Below are positions 37,660-47,555 of a stretch of 64,000 bases of DNA, in pieces; position 1 is the first letter of the stretch; the number at the start of each line of letters is the position of its first letter. This DNA is from Cyclobacteriaceae bacterium (lineage in GTDB: Bacteria > Bacteroidota > Bacteroidia > Cytophagales > Cyclobacteriaceae), in NCBI GenBank assembly GCA_012033595.1, contig JAAUQL010000014.1:1-64000 (forward strand), given 5' to 3'. The notes below the pieces were generated by a model, which was not told the DNA's origin, did not search any database, and saw only the letters and a list, made by a program, of their open reading frames with translations. Position numbers and translations under genes: made by a program.

Positions 37660-39623
37660 GATATGTTTTAAGCCTGTGTTTTCAGGCAGCTTTTCTTGTA
37701 GCATTTGGCTCTGGCCCCAGAGTGCCTTCCAACTACGAATTTGCCGGCATCAAACTTAATATTGATGAGGGTGCCAGGCGCGAGATACAACAAGATGTAG
37801 ATGCGCTGACCAGAAATCCCACCTACTTCGACCGCAAAGTGGAAAAAATCGATCTTTATTTTCCGATCATAGAGCGGGTATTCAGAGAAGAAAACCTGCC
37901 CGATGATTTTAAGTACCTGGTTATTCAGGAAAGTGCCCTCATTGCAGATGCCGTCTCTACCTCCAACGCTGTGGGTTTCTGGCAGTTCAAAGAAGGTTCG
38001 GCCAAAGAAGTGGGGCTCAGAGTGGATCGCAGTATCGATGAGCGCATGCACATCACAGCCGCGAGCAGGGGAGCAGCCAAGTACCTCAAAAAAAACAATT
38101 TTTTCTTCGACAATTGGATATATGCCCTGCTGGCATACAATACCGGGCCGGGAGGGGCTGAGCAACATATTGATAAAAAGAATTTGGGAAAGGATAAAAT
38201 GGAAATCAACAGGCGGACGCACTGGTATGTGAAAAAATTTCTTGCACACAAGATTGCCTTCGAAAATGAAATACATAGAAATAAACCCGGTGCGCTTCAT
38301 TTGTACGAATATGACAAAACACACAATAAGTCGCTTTCGGAGATTGCCGACTATTTCGAATTGGCTCACCAGGATGTAGCTGAATACAATAAATGGCTGC
38401 GCAAAGGACGAATTCCTACGGACAAAACCTATCTGGCCATTGTGCCGGTTGGCCCCAATGATTTGGTTGCACAAAATCTCATCGGTGAAGAGTATCAGGT
38501 ACCACAGGCCAAGGCTCATCCAAAACCAAAAATAGTCTTTGAAAACACCTACAAGCCCATTGCGGAATTTGATTTTAGCGAAAGCGAAGCGTATCCGCAG
38601 ATTTCCAAAGGCGCTATAGTGCGTATCAATGGCATTCCCGGTTTTATCGCCTCTTCGTCAGACATCATGTCGGGCATTGCCTCCAAGCATGGCATTGCAT
38701 TGCAAAAATTTCTCAGATACAACGATCTCACCACTTTTGATCAGATCAATCCGGGGCAGGTGTATTATTTGAAATCAAAAAAATCGAAGGCCAAAATACA
38801 CTACCATACCGTAATGCCCGGTGAAACGGCGTGGTCAATTTCCCAAAAATACGGATTGAAATTAAATAAGCTCCTGGCCAAAAACAGGCTGAGAGAAGAA
38901 AAGGCGCTGGATCCGGGCATGGTGATATGGCTGCGATTTATCAGACCGTCCGATCAGCCCGTCGAATACCGTAAGACCGCAGCTCAAAATGTGGTGGTTC
39001 AAAGCTATTCCAATGAATTACCATCAAATGCAGTCAAAAGCCCGGAAGCGCCAAAGACGCAGCCTAGGCCGCCCGCCAACTCAGCATATAAACCACAAAA
39101 AGTGCTGGACGACGAGGAATTCCTCTTTGAAGAAATGGATTTGGAAGAACTGGAATTTGGCAAGTCAGGCACGGGTCCCTCTTCAAATTCAACAGGCCAG
39201 ATAAAGCAAGCTTCTGCAAGCTCCAATGGAGCCGCGATATATCCTTCGGCATCAGACAAGCCTGCCGGAAGCATTAAAAAGGAAGCAATTTATCACATAG
39301 TCAAAGCCGGGGAAACCCTGTTTGCCGTATCGAGAACGTACAACGTGAGCATCGGTGAGCTGCGCCAATGGAACGAACTGGAAGACCTGAACAAGTTGCA
39401 CGTAGGACAAAAAATAAGGATCCAAAAACCTGCGGAAGTAAAAAGCCAGGAGCGCAATTTGCCGCTTCAAGACTACAAAATACATATTGTGGGGCCTGAT
39501 GATACCCTATATGGCATAGCCCGAAAGTATCAGACTTCCATACAGGAATTGATGGAGCTAAATGATAAAGAGGATTTTAATGTAGCAGAAGGGGACGTGC
39601 TCAAAATAAAGACAGAACAATGA
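37653..39623 (+). CDS. Membrane-bound lytic murein transglycosylase with LysM repeats (MltD-like)
   Basis: A 656-residue cell-wall enzyme. After a signal peptide (LCFQAAFLVAFGSG) comes an SLT/goose-lysozyme-like domain with catalytic Glu93 in LVIQESAL and the following VGFWQFKEGSAKEVGL and LLAYNTGPGG motifs. It cleaves the MurNAc-GlcNAc bond to anhydro products. Three clear C-terminal LysM repeats bind peptidoglycan (HTVMPGETAWSISQKYG; YHIVKAGETLFAVSRTYN; KIHIVGPDDTLYGIARKYQ), with a fourth, degenerate one before them (VRINGIPGF region) and a Pro/Ser-rich linker. It overlaps the O-methyltransferase stop. Confidence 0.92.
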   Translation: MLRYVLSLCFQAAFLVAFGSGPRVPSNYEFAGIKLNIDEGARREIQQDVDALTRNPTYFDRKVEKIDLYFPIIERVFREENLPDDFKYLVIQESALIADAVSTSNAVGFWQFKEGSAKEVGLRVDRSIDERMHITAASRGAAKYLKKNNFFFDNWIYALLAYNTGPGGAEQHIDKKNLGKDKMEINRRTHWYVKKFLAHKIAFENEIHRNKPGALHLYEYDKTHNKSLSEIADYFELAHQDVAEYNKWLRKGRIPTDKTYLAIVPVGPNDLVAQNLIGEEYQVPQAKAHPKPKIVFENTYKPIAEFDFSESEAYPQISKGAIVRINGIPGFIASSSDIMSGIASKHGIALQKFLRYNDLTTFDQINPGQVYYLKSKKSKAKIHYHTVMPGETAWSISQKYGLKLNKLLAKNRLREEKALDPGMVIWLRFIRPSDQPVEYRKTAAQNVVVQSYSNELPSNAVKSPEAPKTQPRPPANSAYKPQKVLDDEEFLFEEMDLEELEFGKSGTGPSSNSTGQIKQASASSNGAAIYPSASDKPAGSIKKEAIYHIVKAGETLFAVSRTYNVSIGELRQWNELEDLNKLHVGQKIRIQKPAEVKSQERNLPLQDYKIHIVGPDDTLYGIARKYQTSIQELMELNDKEDFNVAEGDVLKIKTEQ

Positions 39624-39633
39624 TTTGTTAGAA

Positions 39634-39657
39634 TTATCCCAGTATAAATTGGGATAA
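39634..39657 (+). terminator. Possible weak terminator hairpin
   Basis: TTATCCCA pairs with TGGGATAA around an 8-nt loop, about 10 nt after the transglycosylase stop, followed by AATTTAGTTT. The stem is short and the T-run imperfect. Confidence 0.4.
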
Positions 39658-39722
39658 AATTTAGTTTAAGGTCAAATATTACCTTGGGGGAAATTTTTAG
39701 GCTTAGAAATAGTTTTTATATT

Positions 39723-39730
39723 TATATTTG
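39723..39730 (+). promoter_or_regulatory. Putative -7 promoter element of the response regulator
   Basis: TATATTTG, an exact TAnnTTTG match, about 90 nt before the response regulator start codon. Confidence 0.45.
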
Positions 39731-39819
39731 CTGCGACCGATTTAAGTTTTGCTTATGTACTTAACCACCAAATACTATAAGAGAAACTACAATCAAATTT
39801 TACTTCAATTTCAAGAACG

Positions 39820-40233
39820 ATGGATATGGTAGTAGATAATAAAATTGATTTGGTAATGCTTGTTGATGACAATGATACGGATAACTTCATTAGCCGAAGG
39901 ATTATCGAAATCACCAATTTTGCCAAAAGTGTAGAAATAAAAAATTCAGGCAAAAGTGCCCTGGAATACCTGGAAGCCAACAAGGATAAGCCCGAAAATC
40001 TCCCAGATTTCATTTTTCTTGATATCAACATGCCGATAGTGGACGGCTTTGTATTCCTTTACGAATTCGAAAAATTCAATTCTTATCTCCGCAACAAATG
40101 CAAAGTCATCATCTTGTCGAGCTCTGACAACAAAAGGGATATCGACAAAATCGTGAACAATGACAATGTGATCAAATTCATCACCAAGCCATTGACCGAA
40201 AACGCCCTGGAGGAAATTAAAAACATAGGATAA
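39820..40233 (+). CDS. Single-domain response regulator (CheY-like)
   Basis: A 137-residue receiver domain with no output domain. The acidic pocket Asp pair is in LVDDND, the phosphorylatable Asp68 in FLDINMP, the Ser/Thr switch in ILSSSD and the conserved Lys123 in FITKP. Such stand-alone receivers pass phosphate on or regulate by protein contact. No histidine kinase is encoded nearby, so its partner must be elsewhere. The intact ATG at 39820 is used; a second ATG two codons later is possible. Confidence 0.92.
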   Translation: MDMVVDNKIDLVMLVDDNDTDNFISRRIIEITNFAKSVEIKNSGKSALEYLEANKDKPENLPDFIFLDINMPIVDGFVFLYEFEKFNSYLRNKCKVIILSSSDNKRDIDKIVNNDNVIKFITKPLTENALEEIKNIG

Positions 40234-40256
40234 ACAAGCATAAAATTCATCCGTCT

Positions 40257-40284
40257 AAAATGCACTATTCAATGGTGCATTTTT
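40257..40284 (+). terminator. Intrinsic terminator of the response regulator gene
   Basis: AAAATGCAC pairs with GTGCATTTT (9 bp, 9-nt loop), ending in a run of five T. It lies 24 nt after the stop codon. Confidence 0.8.
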
Positions 40285-40311
40285 AGTTTATGGGGGTCAT
40301 TGTTTTTTTAC

Positions 40312-40743
40312 ATGGCAAAAAGGGAAAAGAGGAACAAAAACAGAGGTTCTGCAGGCAACAACCGCAAAAGTGGAGATGATTTTTTGTCTAAAAACCGACA
40401 CAAAGCCGGGGTAATAGAGACAGACACCGGCCTGCAATATCTTATGCTTGAGGAGGGGTCAGGTGGCTATCTCGATGAGGCTGCCACGGTGAGCATTCAC
40501 CAGCGCTGTACCCTGGCCAATGGCAAGGTGATAGAAGATACCTACAAAGATAATGTACCTGATCAGGTGGCAATGAATGACTTGATCGCAGGCTATCGCG
40601 AAGGGCTGTTGCTGATGAAAAAAGGAGGCCGCGCCAGATTGTTTGTGCCGCCCGAGCTTGCCTGGGGCAAAAAAGGATCGGGCAGCAAAATTCCACCCAA
40701 TGCCTTACTTATTTTCGATGTGCGTTTGGTGGATTTTTGGTAA
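40312..40743 (+). CDS. FKBP-type peptidyl-prolyl cis-trans isomerase
   Basis: A 143-residue protein with a basic N-terminal extension (MAKREKRNKNRG) and an FKBP domain (TGLQYLMLEEGSGG, LIAGYREGLLLMKKGGRARLFVPPELAWG, LIFDVRLVDFW), which isomerises proline peptide bonds. The usual FKBP entry segment VHY-x-G is replaced by VSIHQRCTLANGKV, so activity could be altered. There is no signal peptide, so it is probably cytoplasmic; the basic tail could bind RNA. The ATG at 40312 is used rather than a TTG four codons upstream. It stands alone after a terminator and converges with the sulfatase gene. Confidence 0.82.
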   Translation: MAKREKRNKNRGSAGNNRKSGDDFLSKNRHKAGVIETDTGLQYLMLEEGSGGYLDEAATVSIHQRCTLANGKVIEDTYKDNVPDQVAMNDLIAGYREGLLLMKKGGRARLFVPPELAWGKKGSGSKIPPNALLIFDVRLVDFW

Positions 40744-40826
40744 ATACCACAGCAAGACCCTTAAGTGCAAAATAACCCTAACCAGCCGGGGAAGTGCACG
40801 GGATGAGACAAAAGATACCAGAGACA

Positions 40827-42299
40827 TCAGTTTTGTTTCCTCTTTTCAAGCATCTCCTTTATCTCATTGTCGTACCTTTCTTTGGCACGATCGTTCCAAT
40901 ATTGGGGTATCGAATCTGGCTCGGCAATGCTACCCTGGTCGTTGGTTTCTGCCAACCAGGTATCGAGGGCGGCGCGAAGCACTGCCAATTGGTGGCTGTA
41001 GGTCGGATTTGCCGCGAGGTTGTTTATTTCATAGGGGTCATTTTCCAAATCATAAAGTTCCTCTTCGGGGCGGGTAGGTGCAAGCAGATAGGCTTGTTCA
41101 GGTGTCAATTTGCCTTCGGCATTCAATTCTCGCATCAGGGCAATCATTGGGTAGCTAAACTCTTTGTACCGGTTGGTTTGCAGGAAGGGTCTTTCGGGGT
41201 AGTAATTGCGAATATAGCGGTATTGTTTGTCGCGCACTGTACGTATTCGATCTACCGTTTCATCTCCACGGTCGCGCCCTCCAAAAATAAAGGTTCTTGG
41301 CGGAGTGGCATCTTCACCCAGAAAAACCCTGCCTTGCATAAGCAGGGGCGGGTCAATGCCCGCAAGAGCCAGCGAAGTAGCACTGATGTCGATAGAAGCG
41401 ATAAGCCGGTCATCTACGGTGCCGCGTTCGAATCCAATTGGTTTTTCTAAGGATGTTGGCAACCGGATGATCATGGGTATATGCAGGCCGCTTTCATAAG
41501 GCCATTGTTTGCCGCGAACCATTGCCCTGCCATTATCGCCGAAAAAAATCACGATAGTATTTTCGTCTATTCCATCGGTTTCGAGTTTTTTAAGCACAAA
41601 GCCTATTTTTTTGTCCAGGGCTTGAATTGCATTCAGGTATTGTGCCCAATCGGCGCGTGCTTCGGGGTGATTGGGATAGTAGGGTGGCAGGATGACATCA
41701 TCGGGATTGACGGGTCGGTCGACATGGAGATGAGCTTCGTTCCAGTCATGGCCTCTGTGGGTTTCCGAAAAATTGATCTGGGCATAGAAAGGCTGGTTGT
41801 TTTTAAGGTCAGACCAATGTTTTGTGTCGAAAGGTGCTCCATTGTAGGCAAAGTTCCAGTCTGTTTTGCCTGTTCCCTGGTAAAATTTTTCATCGGCATT
41901 GTCGGTGAGTTCTACAATATTGCCAGTAAAATAGCCTCGCGCTCTGAAGTGGTCTGTGAGCACCCTGACCCCTTCAGGCAACTGATAGCCATCGCTACGG
42001 TGCGAGCGGTGATTGTGTGCCCCAATGCTCGTTTGATACATACCCGTCATAAAGGCCGAACGGCTTGGGGAACACACGGGTGCTGTGGTGTACACATGCG
42101 TATATCGACGGCCTTCGCGGGCCAATTGATCCATATTGGGTGTTTGCACTAATGGGTTGCCGTAGCAAGCCAACTCGGGACCCATATCCTCGGCGATCAA
42201 CCAGAGGATATTGGGTCTGTTTTGTTTTGAAGGCTGGCCAGTTACCGGCTGAAAGGTGACAAGCCAGGTCAGGCACAGCATAAGGGTAAGGTATCTCAT
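40827..42299 (-). CDS. Sulfatase (S1 family, heparan N-sulfatase-like)
   Basis: A 490-residue sulfatase with a signal peptide (MRYLTLMLCLTWLVTFQPVTG). The formylglycine consensus C-S-P-S-R is intact at Cys76, the residue to be oxidised by a maturase. Metal-binding acidic residues are visible in AEDMGPEL and FFGDNGRAM. The LVQTPNMDQLAREG start and the order of segments resemble the sulfamidase-type S1 sulfatases that act on sulfated glycans, but the subfamily is a guess. It is the last gene of the sulfatase-GH2-sulfatase set. The ATG at 42299 is used because it starts the signal peptide. Confidence 0.88.
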   Translation of the reverse strand: MRYLTLMLCLTWLVTFQPVTGQPSKQNRPNILWLIAEDMGPELACYGNPLVQTPNMDQLAREGRRYTHVYTTAPVCSPSRSAFMTGMYQTSIGAHNHRSHRSDGYQLPEGVRVLTDHFRARGYFTGNIVELTDNADEKFYQGTGKTDWNFAYNGAPFDTKHWSDLKNNQPFYAQINFSETHRGHDWNEAHLHVDRPVNPDDVILPPYYPNHPEARADWAQYLNAIQALDKKIGFVLKKLETDGIDENTIVIFFGDNGRAMVRGKQWPYESGLHIPMIIRLPTSLEKPIGFERGTVDDRLIASIDISATSLALAGIDPPLLMQGRVFLGEDATPPRTFIFGGRDRGDETVDRIRTVRDKQYRYIRNYYPERPFLQTNRYKEFSYPMIALMRELNAEGKLTPEQAYLLAPTRPEEELYDLENDPYEINNLAANPTYSHQLAVLRAALDTWLAETNDQGSIAEPDSIPQYWNDRAKERYDNEIKEMLEKRKQN

Positions 42300-42488
42300 C
42301 TGTTTGTTTCTAATTTTTGCCTTAGGTATGCAATACAAATCATCCGAAAAATCAGGTTTGGATTCGAAATCTACTCCACAATGTTTTTCCCACTTTAGCA
42401 GGCTTAACTTTTTTTACGAGTCGGGGCCGCACACTAAAGGTCGCAACTATATGGCATCCGAAGCTTGTTATTCGGCTTTCTTTTACTT

Positions 42489-45315
42489 TCAAAAGTGCAT
42501 ATTTCTGATTCTTAGTTTTTCTCTTTCCACATCTACAGGCGCACTTTGCTCTATTATGCTTTTGGCGTAGGGCTTTAGTACTTCCACCTTGTCTTCTTCT
42601 GTGGCTCCGGTGCCCCTGTTAATCTGTTTCTCCAATTCGTAATACTGATTATATTGATTGATGATAAAATTGTAATCATCGGCAATAAGTTCCCCCTGCA
42701 TCGATACCATTTTTTTCGCAAGCACATCAAGAAGCACCTGGTATCCATAGGCATCCTGGTTGAACCATCGATTTCTGGACTTAATAAATTGATCGATGGC
42801 GTTGCGGTATGAATTGAAATCAGCACCGACTATCGGGTGGTTTTCGCGGATAGGCACTATTTCCACTTCCACCAATGGCACATAATTCATAGTAGTGTCT
42901 TTTTTTACCATTGCCCGTGCATCATTGTCCAACGCTACTTCTTCGATGTACCTCTGGTCGTCGGCAGGCTTTACGGATTCGATGAGAATAGTGTCGCTTA
43001 TCAGACCCGGAGAGGAGACAATAACCATGAGCTCACCTGCGACATTGCTGGTTCGCACTACATTGCACACCGGCACTACACCGTATCCGGTGCCTGTTTT
43101 GCTTTCCAGCTTGTTGATATCCGATTCGTACACCTTTGGGCCAACCAACGAACCTGGGCCGGCAATTTCCCAATGCAGGGTGTTGGTGGCATCGAATACA
43201 GGTACATCGTGCGCATCGAGGATATCGGCCTTAATGATGGCTATGCCGCTTCGGTCTGCGGGCAACCTGGATTGTGCACTGGTGGCGACAATGCGATGAG
43301 GTTTTGCAGGCATTCGAACTTCATAGGGGTATTGTTGGCCATTTTTACTGCCGATGGCTTTGAGTACACCATCACTGGTGATTGTCACATCGTTAAATTC
43401 CAGTGTGAAAAATCCGTCTTTGGAAGGCTTCTTGGTTTCGATAAGCTGGTCGTTGACAAACAGCGATACTTCATCACAATTGGAATCTACCATGATATTT
43501 TGACGTGTTCCGACATATTTCGACCTCCAAAAATGCGGATGGACATATATCATTGGTTTATCCGTGTAGTTTGCCCGGGTGAGGTGGTAAATATATTTTG
43601 GTTGGCGGTAGAGATCAACCAGTCCTTTGGCATTGAAATGCTGTAGTGGGCAGTTGAGGTATTCGCGGTCTGCGCCATGGTCTGCATAAAGCCACGTAAT
43701 GGCATTTTTGCCCATCAGTCCTCTGATGCTTCCCCCTTCGACTCTGGCCATTTGGTGTTCCCAGGTTTCGCTACTACAGTGTTGGCCATTTTCCGGTGAA
43801 GGGTTTATGCTGGCCGGGGAGTCATCGGTGCCGAACCATCCCCGCATCACCACCCTGAGCATGCTCTCCATCTCCAGATTTTTGTGTGTATGGGTGATAA
43901 AGTCGCCGCCCTCTTCCCCTTTGCGCAAATGCAAAATTCTGGTGGTGTCTTCTTCCCATGCCCATTTAGAGTCGGCTGCATCGCTGGTTTCGTTGCCCAT
44001 ACTCCAAAAGAAGATACTTGGATGGTTGCGGTCTCGCCTGATCATTTCAATAACATTTTGACGCTGGATGTCTTCATCGAAATCTATATTTTTGATGTTG
44101 GGGACTTCCTCCACGGTGATTATTCCAAGTGAGTCTGTCAGCTCATACAGATACTTGTCGTTGGGATAGTGTGTCAAGCGGATGAAATTGTGACCTAAGC
44201 CTAAAGCAATGTCTTCCATGTCCATTTTATGCATCCATTTTGGAATCGCATCACCAAGCCATGGGTATTCCTGATGCCTGTTGGTTCCCTTTATATTTAT
44301 CTTTTCGCCATTCACCACCAAGTGATTGTCTTCGAAATCCCAGTGGAAAAAGCGAAAGCCCAGGGGGTTTTCGATGGCATCAGTTTCTTCGCCACCCTGG
44401 CTGAGGCTGGTGGCCACCTTGTACAAGGACGGGGGAGTCAGGCGACCAAAGCCTGGGGTTTTTCAGCGTGTCGGTGTGCTGTTCGAAGCAATATAAGGTA
44501 CCTGGCAAAATGGTAGCTTTTTGCTTCAATTGTTGTAGCAGGGCTCCATCAGGGTCGGTGATGGTGGTAGTCAACTGGCAATTTACAGCCTGCTCATTGT
44601 CGTTTTTTACATACGTTTTGATCACTGCCACTGCATTCTGTTCATTAACCAGTGGCGTGGTAATATATACTCCGCCTTCGTGCTGGTACGATCCCTGAAA
44701 CGGAATATAGAGTTTGTCTTTTATCACCAGGCGTACATCGCGATAAATGCCGCCGTAAATATCCCAGTTGCCACCGCTCATTGGCGCAATGCGCAATTCA
44801 TCGTTTTTGCGGTTGCTGGCTGCCACCACCATCAGGTTGTCACCATCCCATCGTACAAAGTCCGAAATATCGAAATAGAATGAAGTGAATCCGCCTTTGT
44901 GATCACCGACCAGTTTGCCGTTTACATATACTTTCGAATACTTTTGTACCGCATCAAACTCTACGAATACTTTTTTGCCTTTAAGGGAAGGATCGAATGA
45001 AAAATGCTTTCTGTAATATCCCCAGCCCTGATACCAGTACGGGTCGTCCCTTTCAGACGGGTTTGCGATGAAGGGGTGCAAGTCGCCTGTGGTTTCGTAG
45101 GTAGACCAGGTATGCGGCAGGGCAATGGCTTGCCAGTTGCTGTCATCAAATGCTGTATCGACAAAATCTATCCGGATGGCATCGTTGGGCAGGTAGTTGA
45201 AGGTCCAGTTGGCATTGATGGTTTTGGAAATTACCGGTGATTTCTTCAAATCTGTCTGGCATGCAGAGACAAAAACGAGCAAGGCAAATCCAGCCTGAAA
45301 GCATATCCTGTACAT
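42489..45315 (-). CDS. Glycoside hydrolase family 2 beta-glycosidase (frameshifted)
   Basis: After correction this is about 941 residues, secreted (lipoprotein signal with lipobox VSAC near residue 19). The GH2 sandwich, immunoglobulin-like and TIM-barrel domains are recognisable: NANWTFNYLPND and ALPHTW at the start, IKGTNRHQEYPWLGDA, and IFFWSMGNE with the acid/base Glu near residue 442. A likely nucleophile Glu is in SSETWEH about 75 residues later. The frame breaks at the G-run 44431-44435 (C-run on the coding strand); removing one base joins WSPDSP to SLYKVATSLS. It resembles beta-galactosidases of Bacteroidota polysaccharide loci; the substrate is probably a sulfated galactan or similar, by context only. 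Confidence 0.87.
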
Positions 45316-45437
45316 TATTTTTTAGTAGTTCAAAAGTGAAATAATCGTTATAAAAAAGGCATCCCCGGGTTTTCAGCCACTACTTACCATACAGGGTTAT
45401 TGAGTTCCACAGCACCCATTCGCGACGGATTAAAAGA

Positions 45438-46979
45438 TCATTTCAATTCCAGTTGTTCTATTTCGGGTTGATTATCGCCTATTATTTCTTTATAGGTCGC
45501 TATCATGTCTTTTAGCATGGCACTATCGCTGGCTGCCAGGTTGTGCTGCTCTCCGATATCTTCTTCTAAGTTGTAAAGCTGGTATTGTTGGTCATTTCCA
45601 ATCTCAATATTTACATCATGGACAATGGCCGGCCCGATATATGGCGGTATCATCATCCAGTTTCCTTTGCGCAAAGCAGTCCTCGATGTCGCTTCCAGAA
45701 TCAACGCTTCACGGCCCGCATCACTTTTGCCCATCAACACATCGAGCATATTTTTGCTATCAGTTGCATCGATATTGGCCTTGGTCAGACTAGCGAACGA
45801 AGCCATCAAATCCATTTGCGATATGAGCGCATTCGATACCCCCGGTTCTATATTACCCGGCCAGTATGAGATAAATGGCACTCGGGTGCCGGCCTGAAAA
45901 AGACTGTATTTGCCTCCTCTCAATGGACCCGATGGAGTGTGTTTGCCGAGTTTTTCTATGGCATCATCATAGTAGCCGTCGTTAAGCACAGGGCCATTGT
46001 CACTGGAGAATATGATCATTGTATGCTCGGCCAGGCCCAGATCTTCCAGCGTTTTAACCAATTCGCCAAGGCACCAGTCTGCTTCTACAATAGCGTCACC
46101 TCTTGGTCCCATGCCAGATGCGCCCTGAAAACGCGTATGAGGAGTGCGAGGTACATGAGGCTGCTGCAGCGCATAATAGAGGAAAAAAGGTCGGTCTTGG
46201 TGCTCGTTTACAAATTTCTTAGCTTCGTTCAAAAAGGTATCAGCCATTTCTTCGTCATTCCATTTGGCCGATTCGCCACCTTTCATAAAGCCGATCCGGG
46301 GAATGCCGTTCACGATACTGTTGTTGTGGCCATGGTGCCATTTCAGGGTGGTCAGTTCAGGATTATCGAGCCCGGTAGGTTCTCCCTCAAAATTTTGGTT
46401 ATAATCTACCATTATCGGATCTGAAGGATCAAGATTGACCACCCGGCCATTTTTGATGTACACCGTGGGTACCCTGTCCTGGGTGGCAGACATTATAAAA
46501 GCATAGTCAAAACCCACTTCATTGGGGCCTGGAGCGATGTGTTCGTTCCAGTTCACATCACCATTGCCAAGTCCAAGGTGCCATTTGCCAATGACGGCGG
46601 TAGAGTATCCTTGCGCACGCAGCATCTTTGCTAAGGTCATTTGGGCAGTATCAATCAGCAGTGGGGCAGTTCCTGCCAGTATTTTGGCGTTTTCGTTTCG
46701 CCAGGGATAGGTTCCTGTAAGCAAAGCATACCTGCTGGGGGAGCAAGTAGCTGACGAGGCATACCCATCTGTAAACCTCTGCCCACCCATAGCCAGCCGA
46801 TCTATATTTGGGGTTTTTATCTCAGTGGCACCGTAGGCTCCGACATCACCATAGCCAAGATCATCGGCATAAATGACCACTATATTTGGCAAACGCTCCT
46901 GACTGGGTGTTTCTGTGCTTTGACAGGAATACATGGCCATCAGTATAAAGATGAGGGGCGTACGGATTAGTTTTTTCAT
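45438..46979 (-). CDS. Sulfatase, lipoprotein (arylsulfatase-like S1)
   Basis: A 513-residue sulfatase with a lipoprotein signal (FILMAMYSC; acylated Cys near residue 19). The formylglycine consensus is intact (ATCSPSRYALLTG, Cys79). Metal ligands are in VIYADDLGYGDVG and SSDNGPV. It would remove sulfate esters from a glycan at the cell surface or periplasm. It is the first gene of the minus-strand set sulfatase-GH2-sulfatase, with 120- and 190-nt gaps between genes. Confidence 0.9.
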   Translation of the reverse strand: MKKLIRTPLIFILMAMYSCQSTETPSQERLPNIVVIYADDLGYGDVGAYGATEIKTPNIDRLAMGGQRFTDGYASSATCSPSRYALLTGTYPWRNENAKILAGTAPLLIDTAQMTLAKMLRAQGYSTAVIGKWHLGLGNGDVNWNEHIAPGPNEVGFDYAFIMSATQDRVPTVYIKNGRVVNLDPSDPIMVDYNQNFEGEPTGLDNPELTTLKWHHGHNNSIVNGIPRIGFMKGGESAKWNDEEMADTFLNEAKKFVNEHQDRPFFLYYALQQPHVPRTPHTRFQGASGMGPRGDAIVEADWCLGELVKTLEDLGLAEHTMIIFSSDNGPVLNDGYYDDAIEKLGKHTPSGPLRGGKYSLFQAGTRVPFISYWPGNIEPGVSNALISQMDLMASFASLTKANIDATDSKNMLDVLMGKSDAGREALILEATSRTALRKGNWMMIPPYIGPAIVHDVNIEIGNDQQYQLYNLEEDIGEQHNLAASDSAMLKDMIATYKEIIGDNQPEIEQLELK

Positions 46980-47394
46980 AATTTTTCTGAGGTTTAGAAA
47001 TTTGATTTGTTGCTTATATTAAAAAATGCGTATGGATATAAAATTGCGTTTTCTGGTGTTTCTGTGCTTTCCATTTTTATAAAATATACTGTCATGGTTT
47101 GCTTGCACCCCGCCATTCATTGATCCACTTGATATTCAATTTGAATTTTTTTTTTAAGGTTAAAAAACGTTGGTAACGCTTTGGAAAGCCAATTTAAGAT
47201 AAAAATAGCAAAGGTGCGATCAGGATTTTTTTTCTTTAGAAAAAGTATGGGTTTTAAGTTTGCCCAGGTCTGACGGTCTTCCTGATCAAAAGAAACAATT
47301 TCATAGCCTTATTCAAAAAAAGCATATAAAATACAAAAATTGCAGGTTGCGGTTTATGCTGGAGCTGCCAGCAAAGTGAAAGTAAGTGAACTGT
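46980..47394. other. Intergenic region, no gene seen
   Basis: About 410 nt between the sulfatase start and the tRNA terminator. It is AT-rich with poly-T and poly-A runs. I see no coding frame with family character, no RNA gene and no promoter match; the sulfatase promoter presumably lies here. Confidence 0.5.
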
Positions 47395-47428
47395 GTAAAA
47401 AAATAAAATCGGCCTTTGGAGCCGATTT
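47395..47428 (-). terminator. Intrinsic terminator of tRNA-Leu
   Basis: AAATCGGC (47406-47413) pairs with GCCGATTT (47421-47428) around a 7-nt loop; on the minus strand it is followed by TATTTTTTT. It lies about 22 nt beyond the tRNA 3' end. Confidence 0.85.
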
Positions 47429-47450
47429 AAGACATTTAGCTGATATGTTG

Positions 47451-47533
47451 TGCGCAGAGAGGATTCGAACCTCCACACTACTTAAAGCACCAGCCCCTCA
47501 AGCTGGCGTGTCTACCAGTTTCACCACGTGCGC
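47451..47533 (-). tRNA. tRNA-Leu (anticodon GAG), one base missing in the acceptor stem
   Basis: On the minus strand the sequence begins GCGCACGTGGTGAAACTGG and folds into a class II tRNA with a long variable arm; the anticodon loop TTGAGGG carries GAG between CCAGC and GCTGG. The T arm is GGAGG-TTCGAAT-CCTCT. The 3' acceptor strand is one nucleotide too short: adding a G (a C on the plus strand between 47456 and 47457) makes CGTGCGC pair perfectly with GCGCACG. CCA is not encoded, so the cca product is needed. A TAnnTTTG promoter and an intrinsic terminator flank it. Confidence 0.93.
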
Positions 47534-47555
47534 AGTACTGGTTTGTAACGGGGCA

